This document shows, in pieces, positions 1 to 12,118 of a DNA stretch of 12,118 nt. Below the pieces are notes generated by a model that did not search any database, had not been told where the DNA came from, and saw only the letters and a list, made by a program, of their open reading frames with translations. Each line of letters opens with the position of its first letter. Position 1 is the stretch's first letter. The stretch is taken from positions 1 through 12,118 of the forward strand of contig URIT01000103.1 of assembly GCA_900547945.1 (NCBI GenBank), read 5' to 3'. The stretch comes from an uncultured bacterium (GTDB lineage: Bacteria; Verrucomicrobiota; Kiritimatiellia; RFP12; UBA1067). The translations under genes and the position numbers were made by a program.

Positions 1-38
1 CGATCTCCCCCCAATGCAAGCGTGTTTTTGAGGTATTT

Positions 39-44
39 TATAAT
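39..44 (+). promoter_or_regulatory. Possible -10 box for the candidate small RNA
   Basis: A perfect TATAAT lies in an AT-rich stretch (about 25-85) directly upstream of the candidate structured RNA. Transcription would start near 50-52. No good -35 hexamer lies 16-18 bases upstream, where the sequence is around GCAAGC, and there is no TG extension. A second, weaker -10-like GATAAT at 76-81 would start the RNA almost exactly at the closing helix. The AT-rich stretch could equally serve a minus-strand gene beyond the left edge. This is weak evidence from sequence alone. Confidence 0.25.
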
Positions 45-82
45 TTACACAAAACAATCATACAGCAATAACTTCGATAATT

Positions 83-253
83 AAACACCTGTTTGGGACC
101 CCGTTCCAAGGCGACGCAGGACTCGCGGGCTTGGTAAGATGGGCATATACCCTCTTCGTACATGGCGTCCGACTTTGTACATAGTGTTCTGGCAATGAAA
201 GGGGTTGATAAACTCCGATGATTGATGTTCTCGCGCGAATCGGAGTTGTTTTT
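83..253 (+). ncRNA. Candidate structured small RNA, family not recognised
   Basis: This stretch has no credible reading frame but folds well by eye. A closing helix pairs 91-95 with 209-213 and 97-102 with 201-206 (GACCCC with GGGGUU). Inside it, one hairpin pairs 106-110 with 130-134 (CCAAG/CUUGG) and 111-114 with 123-126 (GCGA/UCGC). A second pairs 136-139 with 153-156 and 141-143 with 150-152, with loop CAUAUA. A weaker third pairs 158-162 with 176-180 (GUACA/UGUAC). An alternative fold extends the closing helix through 103-110 with 187-196. The terminator hairpin at 211-253 follows at once, and its 5' arm shares three bases with the closing helix, as in some switch-type leaders. No gene follows on this strand, so an independent RNA of about 165-200 nt fits better than a riboswitch. 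I checked for tRNA, tmRNA, SRP RNA and RNase P RNA motifs and saw none. 6S RNA fits by length only. The pairings were found by eye and have no covariation support. Confidence 0.4.
211..253 (+). terminator. Terminator-like hairpin ending the candidate RNA
   Basis: AACTCCGAT (211-219) is the exact reverse complement of ATCGGAGTT (239-247), giving a 9-bp stem around a 19-base loop. The loop contains the palindrome TCGCGCGA. The stem is followed by GTTTTTA with five Ts at 249-253. The T-run lies only on the plus-strand exit side; the other side reads TATCAACCCC in the minus direction, so termination would act on plus-strand transcription. The loop is longer than usual for an intrinsic terminator, which lowers confidence somewhat. 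Confidence 0.5.
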
Positions 254-309
254 ACACTGAGGAGAATCAACCTAATTTATTGCCGCATCTATAGTGTCCA
301 AACGCCTTC

Positions 310-341
310 AGGGTCCTCTGGTCGCACAGGAGTACGACCCT
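310..341. other. Bulged inverted repeat, possible RNA hairpin
   Basis: AGGGTC (310-315) is the exact reverse complement of GACCCT (336-341). Inside it, CTCTG (316-320) pairs with 327-332 if one G is bulged, leaving loop GTCGCA (321-326) and a three-base bulge TAC (333-335). The total is about 11 pairs. There is no T-run on either side, so it is not a standard terminator. Whether it is transcribed cannot be seen from the sequence. It could be part of a longer structured RNA or chance. Confidence 0.3.
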
Positions 342-576
342 CCCGAACGGAGGATCATTGGGACCTCACGGAGCGGTATTTCGTGGCGGTGTTCGGAGGG
401 AACGAGAGAACGTGACAGAATTTGGAAAGCCTGAACGTGTGGGCAAGGGAGCGAAGGGATGGAGAATGTACAAGATTATGGTGCGGACGAAATCCCGTGT
501 TCGCGTTCAGCGTGTTTACAATCCGTTTAGCGTTCCGTTCAAGTTAACAACTCCGCTCAGAGCCGCATGCGGGTGC

Positions 577-623
577 CACGCGCCGAGGGCGGCGCGGGTA
601 CATCGCGCGTCGAGGGCGGCACG
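577..623. repeat. Two imperfect GC-rich direct repeats, 27-base period
   Basis: The 20-base units 577-596 and 604-623 match at 17 positions by eye and share the identical core CGAGGGCGGC (584-593 and 611-620). The first copy is self-complementary: CGCGCC (579-584) pairs with GGCGCG (591-596) around a six-base loop. The second is followed by GCACGA/TCGTGC (619-624 with 630-635). Short self-complementary GC-rich units between genes resemble REP-type dispersed elements. That reading is inference, because only two copies are visible here and copies elsewhere in the genome cannot be checked. Confidence 0.4.
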
Positions 624-713
624 AGGAGATCGTGCGCCGGGCCGTTATGTGACGGGATATTTCCCTCGAAAGCAAGCGGGTGGAGACAAGGTGTAGACGC
701 AGGGGGTATGGAC

Positions 714-756
714 GCAATAAACTGCGTCCCTCCCGGTCGGGGAACCGGGAGGGACG
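714..756 (-). terminator. Intrinsic terminator after the symporter gene
   Basis: A perfect 13-bp stem pairs 725-737 (CGTCCCTCCCGGT) with 744-756 around the six-base loop 738-743. It begins about 40 bases after the symporter stop codon. On the minus strand the exit side reads CAGTTTATTG (724-715), which is moderately T-rich, so the expected direction is leftward and it ends the rpoB-rpoC-queA-putP unit. The U-tract is imperfect. A smaller inverted repeat, GACGCA/TGCGTC (711-716 with 723-728), overlaps its foot. Confidence 0.7.
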
Positions 757-796
757 AGTGGGAGGGCCTTGTCATCAGATGCAGGGGGAGCAGGGC

Positions 797-2359
797 CTAT
801 TCGGCATCGACCTTCTCGTACTCCGCGACAATCTCGGCCGCAGGCGCCTTCGTGACGAGCGAAACGACGACCGTGACGACGAGCGCGAGCAGGAAGCCCG
901 GCGCGAGCTCGTAGAGATTGAAGATCGGATGCGCCGCCGCGTACTTCGCCGCGAGGACGAACTTCCACACGAAGCACGTGGCCGCGCCCACGATCATGCC
1001 GCTCACGGCGCCCGCGAGGTTGACGCGCCTCCAGAAGAGGGCGAGGAGGATGAGCGGGCCGAAGGACGCGCCGAAGCCCGCCCATGCGAAGCTCACCATC
1101 TTCATGACGACCTTGAAGAAGTCGGACTCCGTGTTCATCGCGAGCGCCGCCGCCACGATCGCCACCGCCGCCACGGCGAGGCGCGAGACGAGGACGAGCT
1201 CCCTGTTCGAGGCCCTCTTCTTCACGCGCCCATAGAGGTCGTTCGTGAAGGACGAGGCCGAGACGAGCAGCTGCGAGTCGGCCGTCGACATGATCGCCGC
1301 CATGATCGCCGAGAGGAGAATGCCCGCGAAGACACGCGCGAGGACGCCCGTGTTGAAGATGCCGTTGATCATCACCATGAAGCACTTCTCGGGGTCGTTG
1401 CCGACGTCCGCGAGCGTGAGGCCGCGCTGCTTCAGGTAGAGGTGGAAGACGAGGCCGAGCACCGTCGCCGCGCCGAGGGAGATGAAGACCCACGTCATCG
1501 CGATGCGGCGCGAGCCCTTCACCTCGGCGGGGTTGTCGATGGACATGAACCGCACGAGGATGTGCGGCATGCCGAAGTAGCCGAGCCCCCAGGCGAGGCA
1601 GCTGACGAGGCCGATGAAGCCGCATGCCTTGCCCGTCGAGGCGGAGGTGAAGAGGTTCAGGAGGTTGCCGTTGATCACGTTGAGCTGGTCCACCGTCGCG
1701 GCGAAGCCGCCCGCGTTGCAGACGACGACGGCCGGCACGACGACGATCGCGACGAACATGAGAAGCCCCTGCACGAAGTCCGTCCAGCACACCGCCATGT
1801 ACCCGCCGAGAAGCGTGTAGCCCACCACCACGAGCGCGCCGATCCAGAGCGAGGTCGTGTAGGCGATCGGGAACATCGTCGAGAAGAGCTTCGCGGCCGA
1901 GACGAAGCCGGAAGCCGTGTAGAAGGTGAAGAAGACGAGGATGATGAGCGCCGCGACGACGCGCGAGACGCCCGTCTTGTCGCGGAAGCGGTTCGCGATG
2001 AAGTCGGGGATCGTGATCGAATCGCCACAGATCTGCGAATAGCGCCGCAGACGGTGCGCGACGATCTTCCAGTTCAGGTACGTGCCGATCGCGAGGCCGA
2101 TGCCGATCCACGCCTCGGAGAAGCCGCCGAGGAAGATCGCGCCGGGAAGGCCCATCAGCAGCCAGCCGCTCATGTCGCTCGCCTGGGCGGAGAGCGCGAC
2201 GACCCACTTGTTCATCTTGCGCCCGCCGAGGAAGTAGTCCCCCATGTTCTCCTGCCGGTTGGAGAAGAGGAAGCCGATGCCGAGCATCAGGACAAGATAG
2301 ACGACGAACGAGCCGAGTACGCACCAGTCGATGGACCCGGAAACGAGTTGTGCAAACAT
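797..2359 (-). CDS. putP: Sodium/proline-type symporter (SSS family)
   Basis: This is a 520-residue inner-membrane carrier of the sodium:solute symporter family, close in length to E. coli PutP (about 502). It uses the Na+ gradient to import a solute, most likely proline. The match to PutP as I recall it runs along the whole chain: LGGRK at 44-48, ASDMSGWLLMGLPGA at 60-74, TWxxxxxxG-type helices, GWGLGYFGMPHIL in the middle, and LSAIMAAIMSTADSQ near 349-363. Arg47, Asp62 and Ser358-Thr359 correspond to E. coli Arg40, Asp55 and Ser340-Thr341, residues tied to Na+ and proline binding. About 13 hydrophobic helices are visible, and the C-terminal tail is short and charged. The start at 2357-2359 is chosen because GGAAGG (2367-2372) lies 7 bases upstream and the protein begins just before the first helix. 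The frame stays open upstream into queA, but that part is a shadow. It lies 83 bases after queA and may be co-transcribed. Substrate specificity within the family cannot be fixed from sequence. Confidence 0.9.
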   Translation of the reverse strand: MFAQLVSGSIDWCVLGSFVVYLVLMLGIGFLFSNRQENMGDYFLGGRKMNKWVVALSAQASDMSGWLLMGLPGAIFLGGFSEAWIGIGLAIGTYLNWKIVAHRLRRYSQICGDSITIPDFIANRFRDKTGVSRVVAALIILVFFTFYTASGFVSAAKLFSTMFPIAYTTSLWIGALVVVGYTLLGGYMAVCWTDFVQGLLMFVAIVVVPAVVVCNAGGFAATVDQLNVINGNLLNLFTSASTGKACGFIGLVSCLAWGLGYFGMPHILVRFMSIDNPAEVKGSRRIAMTWVFISLGAATVLGLVFHLYLKQRGLTLADVGNDPEKCFMVMINGIFNTGVLARVFAGILLSAIMAAIMSTADSQLLVSASSFTNDLYGRVKKRASNRELVLVSRLAVAAVAIVAAALAMNTESDFFKVVMKMVSFAWAGFGASFGPLILLALFWRRVNLAGAVSGMIVGAATCFVWKFVLAAKYAAAHPIFNLYELAPGFLLALVVTVVVSLVTKAPAAEIVAEYEKVDAE

Positions 2360-2442
2360 GTAATGACCTTCCTTGCCTTGTGTTGTTGAAATGATGTCGG
2401 TTGTGCGAATTGAAAAGAACGGGAATCCGCCCGGGCGCGGCA

Positions 2443-3546
2443 CTAGACGATCAGCATGCAGTCGCCGTAGGAGAAGAAGCGGTAGTTGGCGCGGACGGCG
2501 AGGGCGTAGGCGCAGAGCATCCGTTCGCGGCCCGCGAGGGCACTCGTCATCATGAGGAGCGTGGACTGCGGCAGATGGAAGTTCGTGAGCATGCAGTCGC
2601 ACACCCTGAACCTGTAGGGCGGGAAGATGAAGATGTTGCTCGCGCCGCTGCCGCCCACGACGAGCGGATCGCCGGGGGCCTTCTCGCGCGCAGCCACGGT
2701 CTCCAGCGTACGCACGCTCGTGGAGCCGACGCAGAAGACGCGCCCGCCACGGGCCTTGCAGGCGTTGATGGCGTCTGCCGTCTCGGGGGGCACGCTGAAC
2801 GCCTCGAAGTCCATCTCGTGGTCCTCGATGTTCTCCGCCTTGACGGGACGGAAGGTGCCGGGGCCCACATGGAGGGTGACGGCGACGCGCCGGACGCCCT
2901 TCGCGTCGAGCGCGGCGAAGATCTCGGGGGTGAAGTGGAGGCCCGCCGTGGGGGCCGCCACGCTGCCGAGGTGCTTCGCGTAGATGGTCTGGTAGCGCGC
3001 GCGGTCGGCCATCTCCTCCTCGCGCGTGCCCTCGCGGTGGACGTAGGGCGGCACGGGCGTGCGGCCGAATGCGTCGAGGAGCGCGTTCAGCGGACGCGCC
3101 GAGACGAACGCGCACGTCCACATGCCGCCGCCGACCTTCTTCACGAGTTCGACGCGCAGCTCGCGGTTCGGCCCGAACACGGCGACCTGCCCCGCGCGCG
3201 CGGGGCGTCCGGAGCCGATCATCACGCGCCAGGAGAGGACCTCGCCCGCGCGGTCGCCGCGCGCCTCCAGGGAGTCCGCATCCGTCGCGGGCGAGACCAT
3301 CAGGATCTCCACCGCGCCCGGCGAATCGCTCCAGGTGCCGAGGAGGCGCGCGGGGAAGACCTTCGTGTCGTTCACCACGAGGAGGTCGTTCGCCGTGACG
3401 TACTCCGGGAAGTCGGCCATCCGGCGGTGCTCCACCACGCCCGTGTCGCGGTGGAGCACCATCATGCGGTCATCGCCGCGCTTCTCCGAGGGATGCTGCG
3501 CGATGAGGCGCGTGGGGAGGGGATACCAGAACTGCTTGGTTTTCAT
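2443..3546 (-). CDS. queA: S-adenosylmethionine:tRNA ribosyltransferase-isomerase
   Basis: QueA transfers and rearranges the ribosyl part of S-adenosylmethionine onto 7-aminomethyl-7-deazaguanine at the wobble position of tRNAs with GUN anticodons, giving epoxyqueuosine. It is a cytoplasmic enzyme. The 367-residue chain is normal in length and shows the family blocks in order: VVNDTKVFPARLLG (57-70), PPYVHRE (166-172), APTAGLHFT (198-206), TLHVGPGTFRPV (224-235), VGSTSVRTLE (273-282), LTNFHLPQSTLLMM (320-333) and YRFFSYGDCMLI at the end. The ATG at 3544-3546 lies 3 bases after the rpoC stop codon. It fits because the family N-terminus (LIAQHP at 14-19) follows directly, and the next Met would cut into it. 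Joining to rpoC implies co-transcription and probably coupled translation. No other queuosine gene is in the window. Confidence 0.96.
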   Translation of the reverse strand: MKTKQFWYPLPTRLIAQHPSEKRGDDRMMVLHRDTGVVEHRRMADFPEYVTANDLLVVNDTKVFPARLLGTWSDSPGAVEILMVSPATDADSLEARGDRAGEVLSWRVMIGSGRPARAGQVAVFGPNRELRVELVKKVGGGMWTCAFVSARPLNALLDAFGRTPVPPYVHREGTREEEMADRARYQTIYAKHLGSVAAPTAGLHFTPEIFAALDAKGVRRVAVTLHVGPGTFRPVKAENIEDHEMDFEAFSVPPETADAINACKARGGRVFCVGSTSVRTLETVAAREKAPGDPLVVGGSGASNIFIFPPYRFRVCDCMLTNFHLPQSTLLMMTSALAGRERMLCAYALAVRANYRFFSYGDCMLIV

Positions 3547-3549
3547 CCC

Positions 3550-3551
<2 letters not shown>
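3547..3551 (-). promoter_or_regulatory. Very tight rpoC-queA junction with abutting ribosome site
   Basis: On the minus strand the junction reads TAAGGGATG: the rpoC stop TAA, then GGG, then the queA ATG. The only Shine-Dalgarno-like string, AAGGG, touches the start codon with no spacer, which is too close for normal initiation. No better site is visible in the last 20 bases of rpoC. Initiation by ribosomes that have just finished rpoC is the likely explanation. This is inference from spacing. Confidence 0.5.
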
Positions 3552-7926
<4,375 letters not shown>

Positions 7927-7950
7927 TCCAGTGTTCTCCTGTTCACGGAA

Positions 7951-11874
<3,924 letters not shown>

Positions 11875-12007
11875 TGGCTTACCTTTCAGTTGTGCTTCTG
11901 CACGGAAGTGAACAAAACGAACGGATACGGAAATCAACGATTTCGCCGCGAATGAAGTGTGGTAAGCGACCACTTTGTTAACTGTTTCGAAGGCGAGGTG
12001 AAAGAAC
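11875..12007 (-). other. Untranslated leader of rpoB
   Basis: If transcription begins about 7 bases after the -10 box, the leader is about 125 bases long. It contains a small hairpin, GTGGT/ACCAC (11959-11963 with 11969-11973, five-base loop). There is no T-run after the hairpin, so it is not a terminator. A role in control of beta synthesis is possible, but nothing in the sequence shows it. No coding capacity of note is visible. Confidence 0.35.
11881..11886 (-). promoter_or_regulatory. Ribosome binding site that fixes the rpoB start
   Basis: AAAGGT on the minus strand sits 6 bases before the ATG at 11872-11874. It supports this start over the in-frame upstream start at 12094-12096, which lies upstream of the -10 promoter box. 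Confidence 0.65.
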
Positions 12008-12016
12008 AGTATACCA
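12008..12016 (-). promoter_or_regulatory. Extended -10 promoter for rpoB
   Basis: The minus strand reads TGGTATACT: a TATACT hexamer (12013-12008) preceded by the TGN extension (12016-12014) and by an A/T stretch. At 17-18 base spacing the -35 region is C-rich (near TATCCC) and does not resemble TTGACA, so recognition would rest on the extended -10 box. Its place about 135 bases before the rpoB ATG, in a stretch without genes, supports a promoter for the rpoBC-queA unit. Confidence 0.5.
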
Positions 12017-12118
12017 AATTTTTCAGACGGGGGATAGGGTGAAAATGAGCGCGCGGGTTGGGAGGGTGCACCGAGAGATTTATGCAGCCACCCCACATTT
12101 CCCGCTTGATTTTCGCAT

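Larger units (their letters stand above)
254..711. other. Intergenic stretch without a supportable gene
   Basis: These 458 bases lie between the two facing terminators. Open frames of 65 codons (from 218) and 112 codons (from 358) run through part of it on the plus strand. The first starts inside the terminator hairpin, the second has only a TTG start, and neither has a good ribosome site or a recognisable product, so I do not call them. What I see is a bulged hairpin at 310-341, a small hairpin CCTCC/GGAGG at 339-353 that competes with it, a GC-rich repeated motif at 577-623, and short hairpins at 642-655 (CCGT/ACGG) and 654-665 (GGGA/TCCC). I found no tRNA, CRISPR array or insertion sequence end. 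Confidence 0.6.

Noticed and set aside
83..253. A known riboswitch or housekeeping RNA
   Set aside because: I looked for tmRNA, SRP, RNase P, T-box, SAM, cobalamin, FMN and c-di-GMP motifs on both strands and saw none, so no family name is given. 6S RNA fits by length only.
218..415. A 65-codon plus-strand open frame as a small gene
   Set aside because: Its ATG lies inside the terminator hairpin, the nearest purine-rich stretch is 13 bases away, and the product matches nothing I know. A real small protein is not excluded.
358..696. A 112-codon plus-strand open frame
   Set aside because: It has a TTG start, no ribosome site, and an Arg/Ala-rich end that comes from the GC-rich repeat.
680..2389. 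A 569-codon plus-strand open frame opposite the symporter
   Set aside because: It is the codon-aligned shadow of putP, with an Arg/Asp/Glu/His-rich product typical of the complement of a membrane protein gene.
2420..2442. A terminator between queA and the symporter gene
   Set aside because: The palindrome CGCCCGGGCG has no room for a proper loop and only a weak T-run later (TTCTTTT), so a terminator is not supported.
2360..3121. In-frame upstream extension of the symporter to a 774-residue protein
   Set aside because: The extension is the wrong-frame reading of queA and is Arg/Pro-rich. The proper start has a clear ribosome site at 2367-2372.
11875..12096. A 74-residue N-terminal extension of beta
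   Set aside because: It would cover the extended -10 promoter and leader. Family members start at the MKAERKVFGK position, which has a ribosome site in front.

Overview
The window shows a high-GC bacterium with four adjacent genes, all on the minus strand. In transcription order they are rpoB, rpoC, queA and a PutP-type sodium/solute symporter gene. The RNA polymerase sequences look like those of the PVC group. The beta rifampicin region reads SRSQLSQFMDQTNPL, close to the chlamydial form as I remember it. Beta carries a charged insert before its MAGRHGNKG motif, and beta' carries a long insert in the trigger loop. A member of Verrucomicrobiota, Kiritimatiellota or Lentisphaerota is my best guess, but no marker in the window settles the phylum.

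Layout from right to left, the direction of transcription. Bases 11875-12118 are a non-coding leader with an extended -10 promoter (TGGTATACT) for rpoB, and no rplL is visible there. rpoB (7951-11874) and rpoC (3550-7926) are separated by 24 bases. queA (2443-3546) starts 3 bases after the rpoC stop and is very probably translated from the same mRNA. The symporter gene (797-2359) follows after 83 bases. A 13-bp terminator hairpin at 725-756 closes the unit.

Bases 1-711 hold no convincing protein gene and are clearly less GC-rich than the genes. Within them, a stretch at about 83-253 on the plus strand can fold into a closed, branched RNA and ends in a terminator-like hairpin with a run of Ts. 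This is the best candidate for something undescribed in the window: a stand-alone small RNA facing the symporter gene. Bases 254-711 contain a second hairpin (310-341) and a GC-rich repeated motif (577-623), with no gene that I can support.

Together the genes supply the two catalytic subunits of RNA polymerase, an enzyme of queuosine tRNA modification and a Na+-coupled uptake carrier. The polymerase genes are ordinary and intact. The less ordinary points are queA joined to rpoBC, the structured intergenic region, and the complete absence of TTA, CTA and TCA codons in all four genes, which leaves a meaningless 3184-codon open frame on the opposite strand.
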